64,000 nt of DNA, from NCBI RefSeq assembly GCF_002305875.1, contig NZ_CP022098.1:11098001-11162000 (forward strand). The letters run 5' to 3'. Positions 8,046 through 16,669 of this stretch are shown one piece after another. A program made the position numbers and the translations under genes. The first letter of the stretch is position 1. Every line of letters starts with the position of its first letter. Under the pieces are notes generated by a model. The model saw only the letters and a list, made by a program, of their open reading frames with translations. It did no database searches and had not been told where the DNA came from. This stretch comes from Cystobacter fuscus (GTDB lineage Bacteria; Myxococcota; Myxococcia; Myxococcales; Myxococcaceae).

Positions 8046-11000
8046 GCACCTCTACAAGTACCTCCTTTCGTTCAGCGTCGTCATCGGGCTCACCCTCGGA
8101 ATCCTGACGGGAGGACTGCTGCACCTCGCCGCCGGGCAGTCCATGACTCCGTCGAGCTGGGCCGTGTTGCTGCTCGGCACGCCGCTGCTGCTCATGGCGG
8201 CGACCTACGCCTTCTGGACGCTGTGGGCCAACCGGCGCCTCCAGGAGCGGGCCAGTCTGCTCACGCGGCTGGCCGAGGGAGACCTCACCAACAGCGCCTA
8301 CAATGGCCTGCGCGATGAGCGCGAGGTGCGCCGACTGCTCTACTCCCTGCGCCGGGCGCTCACCCAGGTGCAGCGGGTGACGGGCAACGTGCGCCGCACC
8401 TGCCAGGGCGTGTCCGAGGAGGTGCACGTGCTGCTGGAGGCCGCGCACCGGCAGAGCGGCGCGGTGGAGCGCTCGCAGCAGTCGGTGCTCAGCATGGGCC
8501 AGAGCATGCAGGCCGCGGGCAAGCGCGTGACGCAGCTGGAGAGCTTCATCCAGGAGACCAACGGCTCGCTCACGGACATGACGGAGCGGCTCGGACAGGT
8601 GGCCGAGGCGCTGCTCGCGCTGGACGACTTCTCGCACCGCACCACCCAGCAGGTGCAGGCCATGAGCGAGCGGCTGCACCACATCGCCTCCTCGGGTGAC
8701 GAGCTGGGACGCTTCGCCAGCGAGGCGGAGGCCTTCGTGCAGTTGGTGCAGACGGGCATCGACGCCGTGCGCCACCGCGCCTCGGAGACCAACCAGCTCG
8801 CCCACGCGGTGACGGCCACCGCCGAGCACGGCGCGGTGCTCGTCAACGACTGCGTGCAGGGCATGTACCGGGTGGAGGAGACGGTGCGCAAGACGGCCGA
8901 GCTGGTGGACTCGCTCGGCGTGCGCTCCACGCAGATTGGCCGCATCGTGGACGTCATCCAGGAGATCGCGGATCAGACGAACCTGCTCGCGCTCAACGCC
9001 GCCATCATCGCGGCGCAGGCGGGAGAGCAGGGCCGGCCCTTTGGCGTGGTGGCGGATGAGATCCGCAGCCTCGCCGAGCGCACCGCGCGCTCCACGCGGG
9101 AGATCGCCACCATGGTCAGTGGCATCCGCCGCGAGGTGGGCACGGCGGTGTCGCTGGTGAGGGAGGGCCGCGAGCAGGCCAGCACGGGCGTGCAGCTCGG
9201 AGACCGGGCCGCCGAGGCGCTGCGGGAGATCCGCGCCATCACCCAGCGCACCTTCTCGGCGGTGGAGGCCACGGTGGCCGAGACGAAGCGGCTGGATGCC
9301 CAGGGCTCCACGGTGGTGGAGGCCAGCCGCCGGGTGGCGCGACGGGTGGACGACGTGACGCGCGCGGCCATCGAGCAGGCGGGCCACGGCCGCGAGCTGG
9401 TGCACCAGACGCAGCAGATGGCCAAGCTCGCGCAGGAGGCGTCGCAGAAGGCGGAGGGCCAGGCGCGCACGGGGAGGGACTTGTCGAGCGCGGTGGTGCG
9501 GCTGAGCACGGCCATCGAGGAGATCCGCGCGGCGCACGGCGTGCTCATGCGGGGCGACACGGCCATCGCCGAGGAGGTGGCGCGGGTGAGCGAGGACGCG
9601 CTCCAGGTCATCCGCATTGGCGATGGGCTGAGCCGCTCGGTGCAGCAACTGGCGCACGAGGCGGCGAGCCTGGACGGCGAGGTGTTCCGCTTCCGGCTGC
9701 CCGCGCCGCGACCGGGTGGCACGCTGCGCGCGGGCGTCCATCAGTCGGCGTTCCTGCACAACCAGGGCGGGTTGGATCCCCTCTTCGCGGTGGAGACCCA
9801 GGTGCTGGAGATGACCTGCTGTGTCTTCTCCCCGCTGCTGCGCCTGGATGATGGCGTGCTGGTGCCGGAGCTCGCCGAGCGCTGGGAGGTGGACGCCACG
9901 GCGCGCCGCTACCGCTTCCACCTGCGCCCGGGCGTCGTCTTCCACGACGGTACCTCCTTGAACGCGCGCGACGTGAAGCGCCACTTCGAGCGGCTGTTGG
10001 ACCCCGCGGTGAACTCGCCGGACCGCACCCTGATGGAGGTCGTCGAGGGGGCCTCGGAGGTGACCTCGGGGCAGACGCGCGAGGTGAAGGGGCTGCAGGT
10101 GGTGGACGACCTGACGCTGGAGATCCGGCTCGAGGAGCCCAAGGCCTTCTTCCTGCAATTGATGACCCTGCCGGGCGCGGCGGTGGCCCGGCTCGACGCC
10201 CGGGGACAGATGGTGGGCACCGGCCCGTTCCGGCTGGTGGACTTCGGCTCGGCGCTCATCACGCTCGAGCGCAATCCCAGCTACTGGCGCGCGGGGCAGC
10301 CCCTGCTGGATCGGGTCGAGTTCCACCTGCTGGAGTCGCGCGAGCACGCCGTGAACGCGCTGCGCGAGGGCGCGGTGGACATCGTCTCCCACCTGTTCAT
10401 GCGGCAGGTGGAGTCGCTCGAGCGGGACGGACAGCAGGTGCTCGCCAGCAGCACGCCCTCCACGACGTTCCTCGGCTTCAGCATGCGCGAGGCGCCCTAC
10501 AACGACGTGCGCGTGCGCAAGGCGCTGCGGGCGGGCCTGAACGTGCGCGGCATGGTGGACCAGTTCCACAAGGGGGCACGCCTGGCGCGCACGTTGACGC
10601 CACCGGAGTTGTTGGAGGACGACGCGCCCCTGGGCGATTCGGGGCCGGGCAGCGACATCGCCCTGGCCGAGCGGCTGCTGCGCGAGGCAGGGGTGCGCAC
10701 CCTGCCCGTCACCCTGCACTATCCCCAGGGCAACGACACGTCACTCGAGGACGCCGTGCTCTTCCAGCCCCTGGTGGACGCGGGGCTGGTGGAGCTGCGG
10801 CACGAGGAGCTGCACGCGGACGAGTTCTTCGAGCGGCGGCGCAACGGGCGGCTGTCCGCCTTCCGCGTGGGCTGGGTCGCCGACTATCCCGACCCGGACA
10901 ACTTCCTCTACTACCTGCTGCACTCCAAGGCCCAGGTGCTGTGCGCGTTGAACTACCGCAACGAGGAGCTGGACCGGCTCACGGAAGAGGCGCGCGTCAC

Positions 11001-11205
11001 CATCGATCCCCAGAAGCGCAAGCGGCTCTACCGGCTCGCGGAGCGGGTCGTTCACGAGGACAGCCCCATCCTCCCGCTCTTCCACCAGCGCATGCACACG
11101 GTGGCCAACGGCTCGGTGCAGGGCATGCGGCTGCACCAGGCGCTGCCCCAGGTGCGCTTCGAGGAGCTGTGGCTGGACAAGCCGGAGACGGCCCCGAGGG
11201 ACTGA
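8026..11205 (+). CDS. Methyl-accepting chemotaxis protein fused to family-5 solute-binding domain
   Basis: 1059 residues from ATG 8026 ([16 protein letters not shown] 8044 is an alternative). Two membrane helices lie at about residues 10-33 and 40-65 with a loop too short to sense anything outside. A HAMP-like stretch ([12 protein letters not shown]) and a long coiled coil follow. The MCP signalling tip is near residues 316-345: [20 protein letters not shown]. Two usual tip residues differ (Glu to Ile, Arg to Gln). From about residue 563 to the end is a complete SBP_bac_5 domain: [71 protein letters not shown]. With this topology the binding domain is in the cytoplasm. It probably senses an internal peptide- or sugar-phosphate-like ligand and signals to CheA/CheW. 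Confidence 0.88.
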   Translation: MGPRSLMHLYKYLLSFSVVIGLTLGILTGGLLHLAAGQSMTPSSWAVLLLGTPLLLMAATYAFWTLWANRRLQERASLLTRLAEGDLTNSAYNGLRDEREVRRLLYSLRRALTQVQRVTGNVRRTCQGVSEEVHVLLEAAHRQSGAVERSQQSVLSMGQSMQAAGKRVTQLESFIQETNGSLTDMTERLGQVAEALLALDDFSHRTTQQVQAMSERLHHIASSGDELGRFASEAEAFVQLVQTGIDAVRHRASETNQLAHAVTATAEHGAVLVNDCVQGMYRVEETVRKTAELVDSLGVRSTQIGRIVDVIQEIADQTNLLALNAAIIAAQAGEQGRPFGVVADEIRSLAERTARSTREIATMVSGIRREVGTAVSLVREGREQASTGVQLGDRAAEALREIRAITQRTFSAVEATVAETKRLDAQGSTVVEASRRVARRVDDVTRAAIEQAGHGRELVHQTQQMAKLAQEASQKAEGQARTGRDLSSAVVRLSTAIEEIRAAHGVLMRGDTAIAEEVARVSEDALQVIRIGDGLSRSVQQLAHEAASLDGEVFRFRLPAPRPGGTLRAGVHQSAFLHNQGGLDPLFAVETQVLEMTCCVFSPLLRLDDGVLVPELAERWEVDATARRYRFHLRPGVVFHDGTSLNARDVKRHFERLLDPAVNSPDRTLMEVVEGASEVTSGQTREVKGLQVVDDLTLEIRLEEPKAFFLQLMTLPGAAVARLDARGQMVGTGPFRLVDFGSALITLERNPSYWRAGQPLLDRVEFHLLESREHAVNALREGAVDIVSHLFMRQVESLERDGQQVLASSTPSTTFLGFSMREAPYNDVRVRKALRAGLNVRGMVDQFHKGARLARTLTPPELLEDDAPLGDSGPGSDIALAERLLREAGVRTLPVTLHYPQGNDTSLEDAVLFQPLVDAGLVELRHEELHADEFFERRRNGRLSAFRVGWVADYPDPDNFLYYLLHSKAQVLCALNYRNEELDRLTEEARVTIDPQKRKRLYRLAERVVHEDSPILPLFHQRMHTVANGSVQGMRLHQALPQVRFEELWLDKPETAPRD

Positions 11206-11210
11206 GGCAT

Positions 11211-11232
11211 GGGGCGGAGCCCACCCCGCCCC
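11211..11232. terminator. GC hairpin between convergent genes
   Basis: GGGGCGG (11211-11217) pairs with CCGCCCC (11226-11232) around an 8-base loop, located between the stops of the MCP fusion (11205) and the dedA-like gene (11237). No T run follows in either direction, so a bidirectional, weak or Rho-assisted terminator is the most that can be claimed. Confidence 0.4.
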
Positions 11233-11236
11233 GGAC

Positions 11237-11851
11237 TCACCCGGTGCGCGGCTGGCGCCTGAACAGGGTGCGCACGCCCAGCACCAGGACGACGAGCGCG
11301 ACGCCGAGGATGACGCCCCGCTGGTAGCGCCCCACGAGGAACTCCAGCCGCTCCAGGTTGCCGCCCACCGCCACGCCCAGCGCCAACACCAGGGCCGTGT
11401 GTGCCATGGCCGACAGCGCCCCGAGCAGCAGCGCGTTGACGCGGGGCATGTGCGCGGCCCCCGCCGCGACGAAGATGAGCCCGCGGATGCCCGGTAGGAA
11501 ACGGTTGACGAGCAGGAGCCACGGCCCCTTGTGTCGCATCTGCGCCTGCACCGACTCCAGCCGCGCGTGGGTGATGCCGAAGAAGGCCTCTCCCGGCCGC
11601 CGCTCGAAGCGGCCTCCCAGCCAGTGTCCCACCTGGTAGTTGATGAGTGCACCGAGCACGCTGCCGGCCACCACCACCCCGAACACCAGCGGCCAGGGGT
11701 GCTCCCCGCGCACCGCGTACACCCCACCCAGCAGTGTGATGGTGTCTCCGGGAAAGGGCGGCACCACGTACTCCAGCGCCGCCGCCACGCCGAACACCAG
11801 CAGGCCCAAAAGGCCCAGGTGGGCGATGAAGTTGTCGAGGAACTCGACCAT
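11237..11851 (-). CDS. DedA-family membrane protein (VTT/SNARE-associated domain)
   Basis: 204 residues with about five hydrophobic segments. The family marks are ALEYVVPPFPGDTITLLGG near the N-terminus (the conserved E and PxPGD re-entrant loop) and LLLVNRFLPGIRGLIFVAAGAA (the R-x-x-P-G-x-R motif). DedA proteins are inner-membrane lipid or undecaprenyl-phosphate transporters/flippases that affect envelope stress and proton-motive force. It is the last gene of the leftward run mpg - sigma - anti-sigma - RlmN-like - dedA, 18 bp after the RlmN-like stop, which suggests control with an envelope-stress sigma factor. Substrate not readable. Confidence 0.88.
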   Translation of the reverse strand: MVEFLDNFIAHLGLLGLLVFGVAAALEYVVPPFPGDTITLLGGVYAVRGEHPWPLVFGVVVAGSVLGALINYQVGHWLGGRFERRPGEAFFGITHARLESVQAQMRHKGPWLLLVNRFLPGIRGLIFVAAGAAHMPRVNALLLGALSAMAHTALVLALGVAVGGNLERLEFLVGRYQRGVILGVALVVLVLGVRTLFRRQPRTG

Positions 11852-11869
11852 GCGCCTCTCGCGGTGAGA

Positions 11870-12943
11870 CTACGAGATGCTCACGGGCGGCGGGGCCGGC
11901 AACACCACACCCCCATATTGGGAGGCGGCGAGCGTGCCACACGCCGCGCCAATGTCCTTGCCCCCCGAGTAGCGCCGCGCGATGGGCGCGCCGAGGATCT
12001 GCAGGTGGTCGCGAAACGCCTTGAGTTCCTCGGGCGAGGGCGGCAGGTACTTGCCCTGGGGGTCCGTCACGTCGATGAGGTCGACCTTGATGGGGATGCC
12101 CTCGAAGGCCTGCTTGAGCGCCCGTGCGTCTTCTTCACCCAGGTTGAAACCGCTGATGGCCACGTAGGCGATCATCGCCCGCTCGCGCCGCACCGTGGCG
12201 TACTCCCGGATGGCGTCCACCAGCTCCGGCAGCGGGTGCGCCTTCTCGATGGGCAACACCTTCAGCCGCTTCTCGGGGATGGCGCTCGTCACCGAGAAGG
12301 CCAGCCGGTACGGGTGCCCCTCGCGCACGTAGCGGCGGATGGCCGGCACCATGCCCGCGGTGGAGAAGGTGATGGAGGGCCCGGAGATGGCGAAGCCCGC
12401 GGGGTGCGAGAGGATTTGCGCGGCCCTCAAGGTCTCCGTGTAGTTGAGCAGCGGCTCGCCCATGCCCATGAAGACCACGCCGCGCACGGGCCGGTCGGCC
12501 TCCTCGCGGATCTGCATCACCTGGTCCAATATCTCCCAGGTGCGCAGGTTGCGCTGGAAGCCCAGCTTGCCCGTCATGCAGAAGTCGCACGCGAGCGCGC
12601 AGCCCACCTGGCTGGAGATGCACACCACGTACTTGTGGTCGAAGATGGGGATGCGCACCGCCTCCACCCGGCCCCCGAGGGGCGAGTCGAAGAGGTACTT
12701 CACGAAGCCGTCCTCGGCCTTGCGTCGCTCGACGATCGTCAGGCGGGGCATCTCCGCGTGCTCGCGCAGGAAGTCCGCCACGCGCTTGGGCACCTGCGGC
12801 GCCCGGCACACCTCTTCCACCGAGGAGGCCCCATGGGCGAAGACGGCGGCGAAGACCTTGCGCACCGCCACGGGCGAGGGCTGCACGGGCGCGAGGGCCT
12901 CCTGTAGCTCCGGCAGCGACAGCGTCCTGAGATGGAATTTCAC
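11870..12943 (-). CDS. RlmN-family radical SAM RNA methyltransferase
   Basis: 357 residues. The [4Fe-4S] motif C115-x3-C119-x2-C122 sits in QVGCALACDFCMTGKLGF, and a second conserved Cys, C335 in IGAACGTLAA, corresponds to the RlmN/Cfr methyl-carrying cysteine at the C-terminus; GMGEPLLNY is the SAM-side glycine motif. RlmN methylates C2 of A2503 in 23S rRNA and A37 of some tRNAs. Start: the GTG at 12943 overlaps the anti-sigma stop as GTGA, so translation is probably coupled. Genomes of this group often carry another RlmN, so this may be a paralogue with changed target. Confidence 0.85.
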   Translation of the reverse strand: MKFHLRTLSLPELQEALAPVQPSPVAVRKVFAAVFAHGASSVEEVCRAPQVPKRVADFLREHAEMPRLTIVERRKAEDGFVKYLFDSPLGGRVEAVRIPIFDHKYVVCISSQVGCALACDFCMTGKLGFQRNLRTWEILDQVMQIREEADRPVRGVVFMGMGEPLLNYTETLRAAQILSHPAGFAISGPSITFSTAGMVPAIRRYVREGHPYRLAFSVTSAIPEKRLKVLPIEKAHPLPELVDAIREYATVRRERAMIAYVAISGFNLGEEDARALKQAFEGIPIKVDLIDVTDPQGKYLPPSPEELKAFRDHLQILGAPIARRYSGGKDIGAACGTLAASQYGGVVLPAPPPVSIS

Positions 12944-13179
12944 GGGGTGGGCTTGATGCGCGTGCGCAGGAACTCGGTGAGCTTGGCCGAGACCTCCTGG
13001 GGCATCTTCTGGGCCAGTGCCTTGCGACACAGGCCCGGCGTGGCCCTGTAGGTGCGTAGGAAGTCCACGCAGGGGGCGCAGCCCGCCAGATGCTCACGCA
13101 GGTGCTGGGTCTCCTCGGCGGACAACTCCCCGTCGAGCATCGCCTGCAGCAGGTTGATGGAGTCTTTACACGTGTACAT
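12940..13179 (-). CDS. Zinc-finger (zf-HC2) anti-sigma factor
   Basis: 79 residues from MYTCKDSINLL (ATG 13179); an ATG at 13209 would add ten residues but homologous anti-sigmas begin at MYTCKD. The ZAS motif is visible: C in YTCKD, then HLREHLAGCAPCVDFL with H-x3-C-x2-C, which binds zinc and holds the cognate ECF sigma inactive. There is no membrane helix, so it is a soluble, probably redox- or zinc-responsive anti-sigma of the RsrA/ChrR type. It lies between the sigma gene (59 bp gap) and the RlmN-like gene (GTGA overlap). Confidence 0.88.
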   Translation of the reverse strand: MYTCKDSINLLQAMLDGELSAEETQHLREHLAGCAPCVDFLRTYRATPGLCRKALAQKMPQEVSAKLTEFLRTRIKPTP

Positions 13180-13238
13180 CCGGACCTCGGCCGTGGCCTG
13201 CCTCGTCATTCACGAGATGCCCAGCCTCCTGATGGGTT

Positions 13239-13853
13239 TCACCCGCTCGCATCACCCTGATTATAGAACCGGTCGATGGCATCACGAAGCGCAAGTCGGG
13301 CCCGGTGCAATCGACTCTTGATGGCGGGAATGGAATCCCCCGTCACCTCGGCGATCTGTTCGTAACTGAGCCCATCCACGTCTTTCAACAGGAAGACCTC
13401 CCGATAGCCCTCGGGAAGATGGTCGGTCGCCTGCTGGATGGCATGCCCCAGCTCGGCGTCCAGGATGCGCCCCTCGGCGTCCCGGCTCCAGTCCCGGGCG
13501 GGGTACTCGGTCAGGCTCCCCCGCTCGGTGAACTCCGGGCCCTGGAGCTCTCCCTCGGCCGCCTGCACCACCCGCCGGTGGCGCAGACGCATCAGGGCGT
13601 TGTTCGCCGCGATGCGGTGCACCCATGAGCTGAAGGCGGCATCACCACGGAACTCCCGCAGGTGCTGGTAGGCGGAGAGGAAGGTATCCTGGCTGATCTC
13701 CGCGGCGTCCGCCTCGGAGCGCGTCATCCGCAGCGCCAGGCCGTACACCTTATCCCGGTGGGCATCCACCAGCGCCTCGAAGGCGCTGATGTCTCCCGCC
13801 TGGGCCCGCTCCACCAGCTGGCGGTCCTCTTCCTTGACGGCCTCGTCGGACAT
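13239..13853 (-). CDS. ECF-type RNA polymerase sigma factor
   Basis: 204 residues. Region 2 is AFEALVDAHRDKVYGLALRM with TFLSAYQHLREFRGDAAFSSW and VHRIAANNALMRLR; region 4 is LPEGYREVFLLKDVDGLSYE with QIAEVTGDSIPAIKSRLHRA, the promoter -35 binding helix-turn-helix. The N-terminus is acidic and starts at an ATG. Pairing with the adjacent soluble zinc anti-sigma is expected. The gene is 34 bp below mpg and may be read with it; ECF sigmas commonly direct their own operon, so the repair gene, RlmN-like gene and dedA may be the regulon core. Confidence 0.93.
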   Translation of the reverse strand: MSDEAVKEEDRQLVERAQAGDISAFEALVDAHRDKVYGLALRMTRSEADAAEISQDTFLSAYQHLREFRGDAAFSSWVHRIAANNALMRLRHRRVVQAAEGELQGPEFTERGSLTEYPARDWSRDAEGRILDAELGHAIQQATDHLPEGYREVFLLKDVDGLSYEQIAEVTGDSIPAIKSRLHRARLALRDAIDRFYNQGDASG

Positions 13854-13887
13854 TTGGAGCGCACCCTCCCAGCCCGGGCCGTGCCCG

Positions 13888-14469
13888 TCAAGCGGACTCG
13901 AGGGCCCGGCGGGCAGGCGGCCGGCTCACATGTTGACTGCCCCGGACCCACAGCCGATAGGGCTCGTGTGCCCACTCCCCGGCATAGTCCACCCCGATGC
14001 GCGGACCCCGCGCCACCTGGGCCTCCGCGACGGGCGAGCCCTCCTCCAGATAGAGCGGCGCGCACTGCAGGTCCCAACGATTGTGGCTCAGGGTCAGCCC
14101 CATGGCCCGGCACAGCCGCCCCGGACCATCCGTGCGCAGCGCCGGGGCCAGGCCCTCCACCGGCTCCACCGCCCGCACCAGCACCGCCGACGCCACGCCC
14201 TCCACGTCCGTCACCACGTTGAAACAGTGGTACATGCCATAGATGAGGTAGACGTAGGCGCGCCCTGGTGGACCGAAGAGCACCTCGGTGCGGGCCGTGC
14301 GCCCCTTGGACGCATGACACGCCAGGTCATGCGCCCCCACGTACGCCTCGGTCTCCACGATGCGGCCCACACGCCGCCCTGCCTCCCCCTCGAGCACGAG
14401 GTGGGCCCCCAACAGCTCGCGGGCCACGGTGAGCGCGGGGCGCGCATAGAACGAGACGGGCAGGCGCAC
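13888..14469 (-). CDS. 3-methyladenine DNA glycosylase (AAG/MPG family)
   Basis: 193 residues, standard length for the eukaryotic-type AAG family that excises alkylated and deaminated purines. Signature blocks: [40 protein letters not shown] (catalytic Glu in ETEAY), [20 protein letters not shown], and [16 protein letters not shown] near the end. The start is a GTG at 14469 with no obvious ribosome site. Upstream is the divergent malQ; downstream, 34 bp away, is the ECF sigma gene. With mug and ada-alkA this window holds three different base-excision enzymes. Confidence 0.92.
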   Translation of the reverse strand: MRLPVSFYARPALTVARELLGAHLVLEGEAGRRVGRIVETEAYVGAHDLACHASKGRTARTEVLFGPPGRAYVYLIYGMYHCFNVVTDVEGVASAVLVRAVEPVEGLAPALRTDGPGRLCRAMGLTLSHNRWDLQCAPLYLEEGSPVAEAQVARGPRIGVDYAGEWAHEPYRLWVRGSQHVSRPPARRALESA

Positions 14470-14600
14470 GCGGGAAGAAGGCCCGCCGCGCGCGAGAGAT
14501 TCCCGTCAATGTCAGGGCAGCCCAAGTGTTCTCCAGAAGGTCGAGCCCGACCCCCGGCCACGAACCAAGTGCCAGGACAGTTCACATGGGGGGGCGCGTG

Positions 14601-16166
14601 ATGCATTGTGCGCGCACCATGTCTTCCACCGGCCGCCTCTCCGGTCTCCTCCTGCCCTTGTTCTCCCTCCGCTCGAAGACCGACTTCGGTATCGGTGACT
14701 TCGGCGGGCTCGATGGTCTCTTTCGTTGGATGGAGGCGGCGCGCCAGCGGATGCTGATGTTGCTCCCGCTGCTGCCCACCGCGCCCGGAGACCCCAGCCC
14801 CTACGCCACGCGCTCGGCGTTCGGCCTCAACGCCCTGTTCATCCACCTGGAGTCGCTGCCGGAGTTCCACGCCTCCGGAGGCGAGGCGGCGCTCTCCCCC
14901 GACGAGCAGCGCATGCTGGCCGAGGCGCGCGCCGCGCCCCGCGTGCGCTACGATCTGGTCTTCCCGCTCAAGAACGCCGCCTTCCGGCGGGCCTTCGACC
15001 ACTTCGAGCGCACCGAGTGGCCCCGGAGCGCGCGCGCCCAGCAGTTCGCCGCCTGGCGCCAGCAGCAGGGCGAGTGGCTGGAGAGCTACGCGCTCTACAC
15101 CGCCATCTCCAACGAGAGGAACCAGGCGCCCTGGTGGGAGTGGCCCGAGCCGCTCAAGCACCGCGAGCCCCAGGCCATCCAGGCGGAGGTGCGGCGACTG
15201 GAGCGCGAGGTGCGCTACCACGCGTGGCTGCAGTGGGTGGCCGAGACGCAGTGGAACGAGATGCGCGCCCTGGCCAGCAAGCGCGACGTGCTGCTGTGCG
15301 GCGACGAGCCCTTCATCATCGGCCAGGACAGCTCGGACGTGTGGGCGCACCCGGACATCCTGCGCCGTGACGCGCGCCTGGGCGTGCCCCCGGACGACTT
15401 CTCCGCCACCGGCCAGGACTGGGGTCTGCCCTACTTCGACTTCGCGGAGATGGAGAAGGGCGACTACGGCTGGCTCAAGTCGCGCGCCGCCAAGGCCGCC
15501 AGCTACTACGACCTGCGCCGGGTGGACCACGCGGTGGGCTACTTCCGCCAGTGGATCCGCGACGAGAAGACGCCCACCGGGCGCTTCGTCCCCGACCACG
15601 AGGAGCAGTGGAAGCGCTACGGCGAGCGCCACTTCCGCCTGCTGTCCAAGGGCGCCGGCATCGTCGCCGAGGACCTGGGCGTCGTCCCGCCCTTCGTGCG
15701 CACCATCCTCCGGGAGCTGAACCTGCCCGGCTACCGCGTGCTGCGCTGGGAGCGCGACGACGGGGTGTACCGCGATCCGCACGCCTTCCCACCCGTGTCG
15801 CTCGTCACCACCGGCACCCACGACACCGAGCCCGTGGCGGACTGGTGGGAGTCCGCCAGCGATGGGGAGCGTCAGGCCATGGCGCGCGTCTACCCCGAGT
15901 TCCAGGGCATCGCCGCCACGCGCGAGTTCACCCCCGCCCTCCACCGCGCCACGCTCGCCGCCGCGCTCAACGCGGGCAGCGACCTGTGCGTGCTGCCCTG
16001 GCAGGACATCCTCGGCACCAAGGACCGCATCAACCTGCCCGGCTCCGTGGGCGACGCCAACTGGGCCTACCGCATCGCCACCAACACCGAGGACCTGCTC
16101 ACCCACGAGGAGACGCGCGGGGCGGCCGATCGGCTCGGCCTGCTCACCGCCTCGGCCCGGCGCTGA
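14601..16166 (+). CDS. malQ: 4-alpha-glucanotransferase (GH77, MalQ/amylomaltase)
   Basis: 521 residues; transfers alpha-1,4-glucan segments and releases glucose in maltodextrin and glycogen metabolism. GH77 catalytic residues can be placed: the nucleophile Asp in LRRVDHAVGYFR, the acid/base Glu in GIVAEDLGVVPP, and the third Asp in TGTHDTEPVADWW. The N-terminus LLLPLFSLRSKTDFGIGDFG is the amylomaltase opening. The ATG at 14601 has a G-rich stretch before it; the ATG at 14619 (MSSTGRLSG) fits homologous starts equally well. It stands alone, divergent from mpg and convergent with a small lipoprotein gene. Confidence 0.92.
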   Translation: MHCARTMSSTGRLSGLLLPLFSLRSKTDFGIGDFGGLDGLFRWMEAARQRMLMLLPLLPTAPGDPSPYATRSAFGLNALFIHLESLPEFHASGGEAALSPDEQRMLAEARAAPRVRYDLVFPLKNAAFRRAFDHFERTEWPRSARAQQFAAWRQQQGEWLESYALYTAISNERNQAPWWEWPEPLKHREPQAIQAEVRRLEREVRYHAWLQWVAETQWNEMRALASKRDVLLCGDEPFIIGQDSSDVWAHPDILRRDARLGVPPDDFSATGQDWGLPYFDFAEMEKGDYGWLKSRAAKAASYYDLRRVDHAVGYFRQWIRDEKTPTGRFVPDHEEQWKRYGERHFRLLSKGAGIVAEDLGVVPPFVRTILRELNLPGYRVLRWERDDGVYRDPHAFPPVSLVTTGTHDTEPVADWWESASDGERQAMARVYPEFQGIAATREFTPALHRATLAAALNAGSDLCVLPWQDILGTKDRINLPGSVGDANWAYRIATNTEDLLTHEETRGAADRLGLLTASARR

Positions 16167-16188
16167 CGCGCTCGCCCCCCGCCCGGGC

Positions 16189-16204
16189 GCCTCCCACCGG
16201 AGGC
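16189..16204. terminator. Short hairpin between convergent malQ and lipoprotein gene
   Basis: GCCTCC pairs with GGAGGC around a CACC loop, 23 bp after the malQ stop and 25 bp before the stop of the opposite gene. No T run. Weak evidence for a terminator. Confidence 0.3.
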
Positions 16205-16228
16205 CCCGGCGGCACGGGGAGGCGGCCG

Positions 16229-16558
16229 TCAGTCCTCCCGCTCGATGCACTTCACCTGGCCGGGGAAGCCATCGAAGAGGGTGCACTTGTAGCCCGGCTT
16301 CTGCGTCTGGCACTCGAGCCGGTCGCACACGTCCGTGAAGACGCACACCGCGGGCGAGCGGCCGTACTCGAAGAACACCTCCATGCACACCTGACCCTCG
16401 TACAGGCACCCAAAGGTGGAGCACCCCTCCAGGGGCACGCCGGGGACGCTCAGCGTCTGGCCCTCCTTGAGCCGCACCGCCTCGTCCTCGGTCACCCCGC
16501 ACGCGGTGAGCCCCACCAGCACCACCCCTGCCAGGATTCTCCGGATTCGTCCTCGCAT
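16229..16558 (-). CDS. Small cysteine-rich lipoprotein
   Basis: 109 residues with a basic start (MRGRIRRILAG), a hydrophobic core and the lipobox LTAC, so the mature protein begins at Cys20 and is lipid-anchored. The mature part has ten further cysteines or so in spaced pairs (GCSTFGC, VCMEV, VCDRLEC, KCTLF, VKC), suggesting a disulphide-stabilised surface domain. No family recognised. It is divergent from tamA with about 110 bp between starts. Confidence 0.7.
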   Translation of the reverse strand: MRGRIRRILAGVVLVGLTACGVTEDEAVRLKEGQTLSVPGVPLEGCSTFGCLYEGQVCMEVFFEYGRSPAVCVFTDVCDRLECQTQKPGYKCTLFDGFPGQVKCIERED

Positions 16559-16669
16559 AGGGTGCTGACTTTGGAGCCACCCCGCCCGGGATGCACGTTT
16601 TCACGACTCCAAGTGTCCTCTGGCGGAGAACCCGCGCGGGTGGGGGTTCCCTGGGAGGGCTTCCGGGCT

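Noticed and set aside
7549-10719. 1056-codon open frame opposite the MCP fusion
   Set aside because: Antisense frame kept open by GC bias; its translation is His/Arg/Leu-rich with no motif, while the plus strand has clear MCP and SBP5 domains.
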